DNA of 64,000 nt, taken from contig CAVOVI010000008.1 in the NCBI GenBank assembly GCA_963699825.1, forward strand, positions 32,312 to 96,311, written 5' to 3'. Under the pieces are notes generated by a model. The model did no database searches. It had not been told where the DNA came from and worked only from the letters and a program-made list of their open reading frames with translations. Positions 40,313 to 50,225 of this stretch are shown here, piece after piece. Source of the stretch: SPDF01 sp963699825 (lineage in GTDB: Bacteria > Gemmatimonadota > Gemmatimonadetes > Gemmatimonadales > GWC2-71-9). Positions within the stretch are counted from its first letter, which is position 1. The number at the start of each line of letters is the position of its first letter. Both the position numbers and the translations under genes were made by a program.

Positions 40313-40414
40313 GGAATCTCCAGGATTCCCTCGCAGTTTCTTCGGAAGACCAGAGGTGGCTGGCGGTCTCGCCGCCGTCACGTGGTCCGATTGTTGGCGA
40401 ACACCCGGTTCGCC
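40313..40414 (-). other. Hairpins in the rpsG-fusA spacer
   Basis: Two stems lie in the 231-base spacer: GGAATC/GATTCC (40313-40329, loop TCCAG) and GGCGAAC/GTTCGCC (40396-40414, loop ACCCG). No U-run follows either. They could be mRNA processing or regulatory sites within the str operon. In E. coli the S7 control site lies between rpsL and rpsG instead, where here there is no room. Confidence 0.35.
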
Positions 40415-40438
40415 ACTTCACCCAGCTGATCTATGCGC

Positions 40439-40905
40439 CTACCAGCGGTAGTGCGCGAACGCCCGGTTGGCCTCGGCCATGCGGTGCGTGTCTTCCTTCT
40501 TCTTGATGGTGCTGCCTTCGCCCTTGGCGGCCAGGATCAGCTCCGCGGCCAGCCGCTCCGCCATCGTCTTCTCGGAGCGATCCCGCGCGAACCCGATGAT
40601 CCACCGCATGGCCAGCGCGCCGCGACGGTCCGGACGGACCTCGACCGGCACCTGGAGCGAGGCGCCGCCGACCCGGCGGCTCTTCACTTCGAGCGCCGGC
40701 TTGGCGTTGTTGACCGCCTGCTTGAAGACCGTGACGCCCGGCTGCCCGGTGCGCTCCTCGATCAGGTCCATGGCCGTGTAGAAGATGCCCTCCGCCGTGC
40801 TCTTCTTGCCGTCGTTCATCAGGTTGTTGACGAACTTGCTGACCGTCTGGCTGTCGTAGCGCGGATCGGGCGGCACCGGCCGCTTGACCGCAGAGTTCCG
40901 GCGGC

Positions 40906-40909
<4 letters not shown>
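40439..40909 (-). CDS. rpsG: Ribosomal protein S7
   Basis: 156 residues and intact. DPRYDSQTVSKFVNNLMNDG, AVNNAKPALEVKSRRVGGAS and the ending ANRAFAHYRW are consensus. The start is GTG (40907-40909), which overlaps the rpsL stop (GTGA), so S12 and S7 are translationally coupled. S7 starts assembly of the 30S head. Confidence 0.97.
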
Positions 40910-41294
<385 letters not shown>

Positions 41295-41349
41295 ACCCTG
41301 CACTTGTTCGTGGTCCGTAAAAAATGGCCGCAAACCGCGGCAGACACCA

Positions 41350-41378
41350 AAGATAGAGGCCCTTCAGACGGGAGTCAA
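41350..41378 (-). promoter_or_regulatory. Sigma-70 promoter of the str-S10-spc supercluster
   Basis: On the minus strand TTGACT (41378-41373) and TATCTT (41355-41350) are separated by exactly 17 bases. The rpsL ATG is about 55 bases downstream. The layout matches the tRNA-rpoBC promoter at 63181-63209 (TTGACT-17-TATCAT). No other good promoter is seen within the first genes of the cluster. Confidence 0.75.
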
Positions 41379-41474
41379 GGGAGGGGAATTGCGGAAGTTG
41401 CACCGGGCGAACCGCCCACTTGACGCAGCGGCAGCGGGCGGCAGGCAAGTCGCAAATTATTGCCCATACTGTTC

Positions 41475-41714
41475 TTACGTGACCATCACCGACCTATCCA
41501 TCCCCGCGCTCCGCGCCAGTCTCAGGAGAGGCACGTCGCCCGCGCACCGGCCGTACCACCGCAGGCTCGCCGGCGGCCGCGCCGTCGCGCTCACGGTGGA
41601 GGTCACCGACGACCCGGTGGGGCCCGGGATAGTGGCGGTCGCGAGCTGAGGATTGGAGCCGACGTCCGAGCACCCGAGGGCGGTCGAACCGACCGCGATG
41701 AGTCCGGATGTCAC
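41475..41714 (-). CDS. Possible small lipoprotein
   Basis: 79 codons from a GTG start (GVTSGLIAVGSTALGCSD context). The segment LIAVGSTALGC is a plausible lipobox. The following residues (SNPQLATATIPGPTGSSVTS) are Ser/Thr/Pro-rich as in secreted linkers. Third codon positions are strongly G/C, supporting coding. It lies between the rpsL promoter and the haloperoxidase-like gene. The C-terminal part (RCAGDVPLLRL) may be altered by a frameshift. No family is recognised. Confidence 0.4.
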   Translation of the reverse strand: MTSGLIAVGSTALGCSDVGSNPQLATATIPGPTGSSVTSTVSATARPPASLRWYGRCAGDVPLLRLARSAGMDRSVMVT

Positions 41715-41815
41715 TCCGAATCGATTCCAACGCGTAAACAGTCCCTGGTCGTGGGAGTTCGACGGAGCCGCCCCGAATCCTAGTCGGCCCCGTCGACCCA
41801 GCGCTCGATCATGTG

Positions 41816-43225
41816 CTACTTCCCGTGAACACTCTGCAGCGAATGCTCCGTCACGTACCGCCCGACATCCCGACCCTGCTCCATGCCGACCTCGGTGGCC
41901 TCGCGGAAGAAGGAGCCGCCGTAGACGCGCGCTTCGGCGCTCTCGCGCACGGCATCCTGTACCGACCGGAAGGTGCGCGGCTTGCCGGGCAGCGTCGGAG
42001 ACTCCCAGGTGAACTCCGTCGAGCCATTCAAGGTCGGCGAGGATGGCCTGCGCAGCCGCTTCAGCCGCCACGATGGGCGCCGCGGTGTGAGCCGGGGAAT
42101 GGCGGTGTCGGGCCGTTCGAGGCGATCGCGAAGGTCGAGACCTGCCAGGCCGGATCGCCCGGGGTGGCCGGATCGAGATTCCCGAGACGGATGGCGGTCA
42201 CGGGGCGCCAGAAGTGGTAGCTGTAGGCCGATTCAAACGCGGCAATAAGGGCGTCCGCACGGGCCAGCGCAGACGTGCGCCACGAGGCGGGCCAGGCGCC
42301 AGGCGTCGAGGTGACGCTGCGCGGCGAGGCTGCGCGCTGCGTCATTCCAGGTCTGGGGGTCGCCACCCAGCCAGTAGTACGCGATGTCGGTCTGCTCCGC
42401 CGTGCGCTCCGATACCTGCCCACCCAGACGCTTGACCTCGGCGTAATCGGCGAGGTACCGCGGCGTCTGCACGGCTGCGGCCGACCGTGGCTGCGCCATA
42501 CATCGGCGGCGCATGGAACTGTGAGCCGCTGGCCAGGACGAACGGACGGACAGCACCCCAGTATGGAATGGCGAACGGCCCCGTCAGCGCCGGTCGCTGT
42601 CCCGACAGTCGAACGGAACTTCCCGGCCTCCCCCGTCGAGAGCGTCACCACCGCGGGTGGCCCCGCGGACCCGTCGCCCGCGCGGAGCGCCAGCATGGCG
42701 GCCGCAGCGTCATGTCCGAGCTGCACGCCGCGAGTCACCTCGTCGCACTGATCGAGGTCAGCCATGTAGTCGTTGTAGGCGGCCGTGATGAAGTCCAGCG
42801 CAGCCGGCGTCGGTAACCCCGCCCCGATGGAGGCGAGCACCTCGAACGCCCCGGTGGCGATGGCCGCCTCGACCGAGAGAGGGCGGGTTACCTCCCCGTC
42901 ATACGCATACGGCTCGAAACGGCGCTGGACGGCATTCATAACATCGTGCATGGTCGTGTTGGCCATCGCCTGGATCCGGGACTCGGCGGGGGGATTGGTG
43001 CGGGCGAGTGCGCTGAACGCCGCAATGTTGTCGTTCCACGTTCCTACCGCCTCGACCAGTTCGGCGGCGATGGTGGCCGCCCCGCCACGCCATGGGTGCC
43101 GCATCCGGGTTTGCAGCAAGGGCGCCATCCTCGCCAGGAAGGCCCGGGAGGGGGGCGGTCGACGGGTCGTCGGTACAGGCGCCGAGGACCAGCAGGACGG
43201 CGAGGAAAGTCAGCGGGCGTCGCAT
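41816..43225 (-). CDS. Vanadium-haloperoxidase/PAP2-like lipoprotein, several frameshifts
   Basis: About 465 residues after reconstruction. A lipoprotein signal (MRRPLTFLAVLLVLGACTDD) is followed by helices typical of bacterial vanadium-dependent haloperoxidase-like proteins: VEAVGTWNDNIAAFSALART, AMANTTMHDVMNAVQRRFEP and QTDIAYYWLGGDPQTWNDAA. The active-site region reads YSYHFWRPVTAIRLGN, then TPPFPGSH and VAAEAAAQAIL, the P-x-x-x-S-x-H phosphate/vanadate-binding stretch. The end STEFTWESPTLPGKPRTF leads to VGRYVTEHSL. Breaks lie near 43145, 42585, 42500, 42275 and 42090. It could be a halogenating enzyme or an acid phosphatase; metal use cannot be told. Confidence 0.72.
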
Positions 43226-43359
43226 GAGAGGACTCCGGGACGAGGTCGAGGCGGCGGCGCTCCCGATTGCGGAGGGGGCCGTCGCCGTGCAGGTTTGCGT
43301 GGAGTGCTTCCTGTCTTTCCCTAACGCGCGGACCGGCGCCGGAACGGGCCATCGACCCC

Positions 43360-43935
43360 ATGGATGCCAACGACGAGGTGACCGAACTGCTCCAACGGGC
43401 CGAGACGGGCGATTCCGCTGCCTCCGCCCTGGTCTATCCCGTGGTCTACGATCAGCTGAAGCGGATCGCGAGCCGCCAGCTGAGCCGGGAGGCCTCCGGC
43501 CACAGCCTGAGCACGACGGCACTGGTCCACGAGGTCTACCTGAAGCTGGTGGACCAGCGGCGTGCCCGGTTCCAGGATCGCGCCCATTTCTTCGCGATCG
43601 CAGCCTCGGCGATGCGGCGCATCCTGGTGGACCACGCCCGCCGGCACGGGGCCGCGAAGCGGGGCGCCGGCGCCCGGCGGGTCCCGCTGGAGACCGTCGA
43701 GGCGATGGCGCCCGAGGACCGGGCGGACCTGCTGGTGGCACTCGACGCCTCCCTCCAGCGGCTCGCGACCCTCGATGAACGACAGGCGCGGGTGGTCGAA
43801 TGCCGGTTCTTCGGTGGGCTGACCGAGGAGGAGACCGCCACCGCGCTCGACGTCAGCGCCCGCACCGTCAAGCGGGACTGGGCCAAGGCGCGCGCCTGGC
43901 TGTACGAAGCGCTCTATCCCGACTCGGTGGACTGA
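43360..43935 (+). CDS. ECF RNA polymerase sigma factor, TIGR02999 type
   Basis: 191 residues and intact. Region 2 includes LYPVVYDQLKRIASRQLSRE-like VYDQLKRIASRQLS and HSLSTTALVHEVYLKLVDQR. ILVDHARRHGAAKRGAGARR follows, and region 4 has VVECRFFGGLTEEETATALD and VSARTVKRDWAKARAWLYEA. These marks define the ECF subgroup (Sig-70_X6) that is often encoded beside Ser/Thr kinases instead of an anti-sigma factor. No anti-sigma gene is present. The kinase gene starts four bases after its stop, so they form one operon. The kinase may control it by phosphorylation, as inferred from similar gene pairs. ATG at 43360 is chosen because the upstream GTG/ATG options add no conserved residues. Confidence 0.92.
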   Translation: MDANDEVTELLQRAETGDSAASALVYPVVYDQLKRIASRQLSREASGHSLSTTALVHEVYLKLVDQRRARFQDRAHFFAIAASAMRRILVDHARRHGAAKRGAGARRVPLETVEAMAPEDRADLLVALDASLQRLATLDERQARVVECRFFGGLTEEETATALDVSARTVKRDWAKARAWLYEALYPDSVD

Positions 43936-43939
43936 ACCA

Positions 43940-46900
43940 GTGGTGCCTACCCCTTCGCCCGGGCGCTTCCGGCAAGCCGACGCCATCCTCGACGCGGCCA
44001 TTGACCTCGAGCCGGCGGAACGCGAGGCGTTCGTGGACCGCGCCTGCGAGGGGAACCCCTCGCTGCGCACCCTCGTGCGCCGACTCCTGCGGGCCTTCGA
44101 ACAGTCGGGGCAGTTCCTCTCCGGACCGGCGGTCGAACTGGCGGGCCCGCTGCTGGAGCGGCCCCTCGACGGCCTCGAGGATCCGGCGGACCCCGTCCCG
44201 CCCCCCGAGCGGGTGGGGCCCTATCGCGTGACCCGTGAGTTGGGGCGCGGGGGGATGGGCGTGGTCTACCTCGCCGCCCGCGAGGACGATCCGGCGGCCC
44301 CGGTGGTGGCGCTAAAGACCCTCCGGGGAGGCGCCCTCGCCGTCGGCACCGTGCTGCGCCGGTTCCTCGCGGAGCGGCGCATCCTGGCCACGCTCGAGCA
44401 CCCCTACGTGGCTCCGCTCCTCGAATCGGGAATCACCGCGGACGGCGTGCCCTACTTCGCGATGGCGCATTGCGAGGGCGGCTCCCTGGCCGAGCGGCTC
44501 GATCACGGTGCGCTGCCGGAGCCGGAGGCGGTGCGCGTGGCGCTCCAGCTCTGCGAGGCGCTGGCGGCGGCCCACGGGCATGGGATCGTCCACCGCGACA
44601 TCAAGCCGGCCAACGTGCTGTTCAATGCGGTCGGCGAGGTGCAGCTCACCGACTTCGGCATCGCGAAGCTCGTCGACCAGGACTCGACCCAGTCGGGAGC
44701 GATGATGGGCACGCCCGCCTACCTCGCCCCGGAACAGATCCGTGGCGAAACCGTGGACCACAGGGCCGACCTGTGGGCCGTCGGCGTCTCGATCTACCAG
44801 ATGCTGACCGGGCGACGGCCCTTTGACGGCCCGTCCTACGCCACCATCCTCAACCAGATCCTGACGCAGGACCCGGAGACGCTCACGGGACGCGCCTCCG
44901 TGCCGCCCGCCCTGGCCGCTCTCGTCCACCATCTCCTCCAGAAGGCCCCCGACGCCCGCCCCCACTCCGCCGACGACGTGGTGGCCGCGCTGGCAATGAT
45001 CGCCGGCGATCCGGGCGCCAGCTACGTCCCGGCCCCCGCCAGACCGCGGGAACTCCCCGCGGCCGCGGCGTCGGGCGTGGCAGGCACATCCATCGTGGTG
45101 ATGCCCTTCCGAAACCTCAGCGGGAGCCAGGACGATGCCCCCTTCACCGACGGCCTCACGGAGGAGCTGATCACCGCCCTCGGCAAGGTCCGCGGACTCC
45201 GGGTGACGGCACGTGCCACGGCGTTCGCGCTCGGGGCGAGACAGCTCGACGTGCGGGCGGTGGCCAACCTGATCGGCGTGGCCTACCTGTTGGAGGGGAG
45301 CGTCCGGCGGGGAGGTGACCGGTTGAAGGTCACGGCCCAGCTGGTGCAGACGGACCGCGGGGAGGTGGTCTGGTCGGAAACGTATAACCGGCCGGTCGGG
45401 GAAATCTTCGCGGTCGAGGAGGAGCTCGGGGGAGCCATCGTCGCCGCCCTCGAGCCCGCGCTGGGCCCGTCCGCCATGTCGCGGGAACCGCCGCGGCTGC
45501 GCGACGTGGCCACGTACGAGACCTACCTGAAGGGCAGGTACTTCTGGCAGAAGCGGGTCACCCCCGACCTCGTCCGCGCTGCGGAGTACTTCGCCCAGGC
45601 GGCGGCGGCCGACCCGACCTACGCCGAGGCATACGCCGGCATAGCCGATGCGCACATGGTGCTGGTCATGCTGTGCGGGAAGGATCCGAAGGCGCACCTC
45701 CCGAAGGCTCGCGAGGCAGTCGCGGAAGCGCTCCGGCTCGGCAGCGGCGTGCCGCTGGTCCACGCGACCAACGGGCACCTGCTCTCCGGCTTCGACTGGC
45801 GCTGGGAGGAGGCGGAGGCGGAGCTCCGGCGGGCGATCGAGCTGAATCCGGGCATCATTGACGCGCGGGTCTATCTGTCCACGATGCTCCAGCACCTCGG
45901 TCGTTTCGAGGAGGCGATCGCCGTGGCGCACGAGGGCCTCGCGCGCGACCCCCTCTCCCCGCCCTGAACACCACGCTGGGCCGGGCCTGGCTGCACGCCG
46001 GACAGGCTGACCAGGCGCTCCGTCACCTGGAATCGGCGGTGGAGATGGCGCCGGGCTTCACCATCGCGCAGCAGCAGCTCGGGCACGTGCTGCTGGACCT
46101 GGGGCGGACTGGGGAGGCGATCGAGGCGTTCCGACGGGCCGCCGCGAGCGGGAGCCTGCTGGAACGGGGGCACCTGGCCTACGCACTCGCGGTGTCGGGC
46201 GACCGCGCAGCCGCCGAGACGATGGTGGGGGAGCTGCTGGAGGCCGGCCGGACCGAGTATCTGCCGCCGTTCGGGGTTGCCCACGCCTACGCCGGCCTGG
46301 GCGACCACGACGCCGCGCTCACCTGGCTCGGCCGCGCGGTGGACGAGCGGGCCGCGCAGGTATGCGTTCTCAACGTGACCCCCTCGCTGGCCAGCCTGCG
46401 GGGAGATCCGCGATTTCAGGAACTGCTGGTCCGCATGAATCTCGGCGCGACCCACGCCTCCGAGGCCGTTCTCGCCCCGGGCACCGTCGTCGATTCACCT
46501 CCCGCTGTGCCCGAAGGGACGGCGCCGGCCCCATCCACCAGACGTGGATGGGTGACCGTACTGGCACTGGCCGGCCTCGCCATCGCGACAGGGTTGGCAG
46601 CCTGGTGGTGGGCGGGATCGCCTGAACGTTCGCCCCTCCTCGCGGTTGGCACCATCCTGGAACGAGGGGAAGTCTCCGACGACTCGGCGAAGGCCGGCCC
46701 GGCTGTGCGGGGGCTGCTGGTGACGCAGTTGGCCCGCCTTTCGGGAGTCGAGGTGCTCAGTCAGTCGAGGATGCAGGAGGTGCTGGCACGGACGGGTGGC
46801 TCGGTCGGTGTGCCAGCCGAGGCCTTGTCTGCCGCACACCTGGCCGGGGCAAGGGAGTTGCTCGAGGGCGAACTCTGGTCGATTCCGGAAGGGGGCTACA

Positions 46901-48615
46901 CTCTTGACCTTCGCCGGATGGATGTACGCAGCGGAACCGAGCGGGACCGAGCGAGCCTGCGGGCCCCTGACCTGGAGACGCTCGTCTCACAGGCGACGAG
47001 TTGGGTAGCACAGGCCCACGGGACGGTCCCTCCTCCGGCCTCCACCGGCGAGTTGACCAGCCGGTCCCTGGTCGCTCAGCGGCGCTACGAGTCCGGACTC
47101 GAAGCGTACTACAGGGGGGCGACATCGGAGGCGATGCGGTACTACCTGGCAGCACTAGAGGAGGACTCGACCTTCTTGGCCCCCCTCTACCAGTTGCCGC
47201 TCGTCTGGTCGGGGCCGGGCTGGGAGGGCATGGTGGCGCGAATGGGACGCGCCGCCCAGGCGGCGGGGGGAGCTCCGGAGCTCGAGCGCCTGCGGATGCG
47301 GTTTCGCTGGGCGGAGGTCACTTTCGACCCCAGTCTCCTGGCGGTCGCCGACTCGTTGGCCACCCGGTACCCGTCCGAGCCGGAGGCACAGGTCGCGCTT
47401 GCCACCGCGCTCTTCTGGTCAGGGGACTTCCTTGGCGCGATTCCCTACTTCCGCCGTGCCATCGCGGCGGATTCCGCCCTCGCGCGGTACCCGACGGCCG
47501 CCACGGTCCCCTGTCAGAGCTGTTTCGCTTGGGCCTACCTCGTCTCGACGTATTCACTGGCGGACTCCGGCGTGGCGTCCCTGCGAGAGGCGCGCATCTG
47601 GCGGGCGACCCACCCCGGCGACCGGGTCCGGCCGAGAATGGCAGTGGCAGCCATCCTCGAGGGCCTTGGCCGCCGCGCCGAGATGCTGGCCATCCTGGAC
47701 GACTCGGCCGAGTCCCCCGAGTTCCTCGCGGAGTGGCAGAGTCTCGAGCTCAAATCGGCGATCCGAAGTGGGGACTTCACGGAGGTCTCCCGCCTATTCG
47801 AACGTTGGCGGGGGAGCCCCGACTCCGGCATGTTGATGTCCTCGCAGGGCTGGGAGGTCATCGCCGAACGCACTAAGGGACGACCCCGGGCCGCCCTCGC
47901 GGCGGCGCGGCAGGCCTGCGACCGTACCCGCGCCGTAGGGCCAAGTACCGGTGCGGAGGACCTCTGTGCCCTGGCCCGAGTGTCGCCACTCCGGGAGCTC
48001 GGCAACCCAAACCAGGCCATCCGCGAGTTGCAGGAGCGCTTGCATGAGAGCTTGCCAGATTCGCTGCGCGCCCCCGGCCTGGAAGCCCGCCGTCGCGCAT
48101 GGCTGCTGCTCCAACTCGGTGTCGCTCTCGCAGCGGCGGGGGACACCTCGGCGCTCGCCGTGGTGGCCGACAGCCTGGAACGGACGGGCCGACGAAGCGG
48201 CTACGGCAGGGACCGCCGAACGCATCATCACCTCCGCGGCCTCCTGCTGCAGGCGCGCGGCCAGCACGGGCAGGCAGCCGCCGAGTTCCGCCAGGCGATC
48301 TGGTCGCCCAGCCAGGGCTACACCAGGACCAACCTCGAACTCGCGCGAGAGCTGCTGACGGTCAGCCAGCCCGGTGAGGCGGTGGCGGCGCTGCTGCCGG
48401 TGCTCCGTGGCCCGCTCACCGGAATGGGGACATACACGACCCAAACGGAAGTTCGCGCGCTGCTGGCGGAGGCGCTGGACCGGGCCGGCAATCGGTCGGG
48501 CGCCCTCGCCCAGTTGCAATGGGTGGAATCGGCGTGGGCAGATGCCGAGCCTCCCGTGCGAGCCCGGCTTGATTCCCTGCGTGGCGTGCTCCGGGTCTCG
48601 ACCGGGAATCCGTAG
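43940..48615 (+). CDS. Giant membrane Ser/Thr kinase with two TolB/FlgO-like and two TPR modules (one frameshift)
   Basis: About 1,558 residues. After a 90-residue helical lead, the kinase domain (about 94-355) has LGRGGMGVVYLAA, the ATP Lys126 in VALK, HRDIKPANVLF (219-220) and DFGIAKL (238-240). A TolB/FlgO-like domain follows at about 385-505 (VVMPFRNLSGSQDD, LLEGSVRRGGDRLKVTAQLV), then TPR repeats to about 850. A membrane helix (VTVLALAGLAIATGLAAWWW, about 871-893) leads to a second TolB/FlgO-like domain and a second TPR array outside the membrane. Related proteins often end near 'LRGDPRFQELLVRMNL', so the rest looks like a fused second module. A missing C near 45958 breaks the frame in a C-run. 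It likely senses an envelope signal and acts on the ECF factor. Confidence 0.88.
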
Positions 48616-48846
48616 CACAGTTACCCGAGACTCACGCAGCGAAGTGATGCCGGGTTAGTGGCTCACTTCCCAGCTAACCAGGCGGAGTCCGGTGGGCCCC
48701 GGTCCCCGCCCGGAACACCCAGGTTCTCGGCCGACGCTGCGCGGACCCAAGTCCTGAACTCGATCTCCCAGTCCGGTGACGTCTCCAGGAGGTGAATCTC
48801 GTCCGGTGCCGCGCGAAATCACCGGCGGGGGTGCCCGCGAAACAGA

Positions 48847-50097
48847 TTACCTGTCGGATACTCCCCCGTGACCCTGCCCCACCCGACGGACCCGCCCCTG
48901 CCCGTCCACGCTGCGCAACTCGACATTCGGTCGGAACTCGCGCAGGTGGAGGGCCGGTTCCGCGGCCTCCAGCCGGAGATTGACAGGCGACACCGTATAC
49001 GGATCGGCGTTGGCGTAGCTCACCGTATACTTCATGTCGGCCAGCGATCCGATCGTGATGGTGCTCAGCGGATTGGCGGTGAGGCTGACGTACCCCGTCA
49101 TCAGCTCCCTGCCCATCACCGATTCGCGCCAGTGGGCATCCTGCGTCCCCGGGCCCCCGCTGTTCTCGACCGGCACCGGCGTGCCAGGATAGGAATTGCC
49201 CCCGTCCAGCTTGAACCGGAACACCCCGTTCGCGCCGTTGAAGTAGGGGTTCACGCCCCCTTCACCGATCAGGAGCGAAGGCGACATATAGGTCCACAGG
49301 GTCCCGATGCCGAGCACATGTCCCATCTCGTGCAGAATCGCGGCGTCCAGCACACCCAACGCCTCGATCTCCGCCATGTCAGCCGAGTCGAACACCATGC
49401 CGCCCACGATCGGCAGGGCTCCGGCGTCGCGGATCCAGCAGGGTGCGGCGCCACCGAGGATACCGCCCGGTCCATCGATGGAGTCGATGGTCGCGAAGAT
49501 CAGGATGTCATCAACGACCTGGTCCATGGCCGGGGAATTCTCGAAGCAATCCCCCGGCGCCGCGATGACGCGAGCCGAGGGGAGGTCGCCGACGAGGATG
49601 CTCCGCCACCGCTCTGCCGCGGAGGTGAAGGCGCTCGTCTGGCTCGGTGTCATGGAACTCAAGAACTGGATCTGGATGTTGTACTGGCTGACGATCGGCG
49701 TCGCGCTCGCCGTGAAGGTGGGCTGCGCCCCGGTGTATTCTGCCACGGTCGCAACGACACCATTGTTTCCACTCCCCACCGTGTTCCCGAGCGTCCAGGA
49801 GGTCGATGCGAACCCCTGCGCGTTGGTGGTGTCGAGGGCCGTGACCAGACCACCCCCGGCGTTCACCACGAAGCTCACTTCGAGACCTGGAAAGGGGTCC
49901 CCGCTCTGGTCGCGCACCGTCAGGCCGATGGGATTGGCGAGCACCGTTCCGATCATCCCCGACTGCATGTTTCCGGAGAGAACGACGGTCGTGGGGACCG
50001 GCGTGGGGGCGGTCGACCCGCCGTCGCTCGAGCATCCGACCACCACCGCCGCGGCCGCAGTCGCCCCGAGTCCACGAATGCCCAGCTTCCAGTTCAT
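48847..50097 (-). CDS. Leishmanolysin-like (M8) metalloprotease lipoprotein with Ig-like domain
   Basis: 416 residues and intact. A lipobox (AAAAVVVGCSSD) follows the signal sequence. An Ig-like domain spans about residues 30-140 (PFPGLEVSFVVNAGGGLVTA, QGFASTSWTLG). The catalytic domain has AAILHEMGHVLGIGTLW (HExxHxxG) and later HWRESVMGRELMTGYV, which gives the third zinc His and the Met-turn of bacterial leishmanolysins. It is anchored to the outer envelope and would cleave extracellular protein. The ending with HLREFRPNVELRSV carries no further domain. It faces the rpoC terminator with its promoter in the 50098-50173 spacer. Confidence 0.9.
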   Translation of the reverse strand: MNWKLGIRGLGATAAAAVVVGCSSDGGSTAPTPVPTTVVLSGNMQSGMIGTVLANPIGLTVRDQSGDPFPGLEVSFVVNAGGGLVTALDTTNAQGFASTSWTLGNTVGSGNNGVVATVAEYTGAQPTFTASATPIVSQYNIQIQFLSSMTPSQTSAFTSAAERWRSILVGDLPSARVIAAPGDCFENSPAMDQVVDDILIFATIDSIDGPGGILGGAAPCWIRDAGALPIVGGMVFDSADMAEIEALGVLDAAILHEMGHVLGIGTLWTYMSPSLLIGEGGVNPYFNGANGVFRFKLDGGNSYPGTPVPVENSGGPGTQDAHWRESVMGRELMTGYVSLTANPLSTITIGSLADMKYTVSYANADPYTVSPVNLRLEAAEPALHLREFRPNVELRSVDGQGRVRRVGQGHGGVSDR

Positions 50098-50173
50098 GCG
50101 ATGCTCCTTGACGCGCACCTGGTCCGTGACCGGCGGGTCCTCCACGCCGGCGATTGCCTGATTATAACAACAA

Positions 50174-50196
50174 CGCCCGGGGAAGTTCCCCGGGCG
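50174..50196 (-). terminator. Rho-independent terminator of the rpoBC operon
   Basis: On the minus strand CGCCCGGGGAA and its mirror form an 11-base perfect palindrome pair. With a 3-5 base loop this gives a stem of about 9-10 GC pairs, followed by TTGTTGTTATAAT. It lies 30 bases past the rpoC stop and just upstream of the M8 lipoprotein gene. Confidence 0.85.
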
Positions 50197-50225
50197 CTGC
50201 GCGCTTCGTTGCTCTCTCACACCGA

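Noticed and set aside
41460..41783. A plus-strand gene upstream of the rpsL promoter
   Set aside because: The product is Arg/His/Pro-rich without a fold. The minus-strand frame has better codon bias and a lipobox.
48616..48846. A short minus-strand open frame (about 50 codons, PDWEIEFRTWVRAASAENL)
   Set aside because: It has no start codon, begins after a stop and matches nothing I recognise. It may be a remnant.
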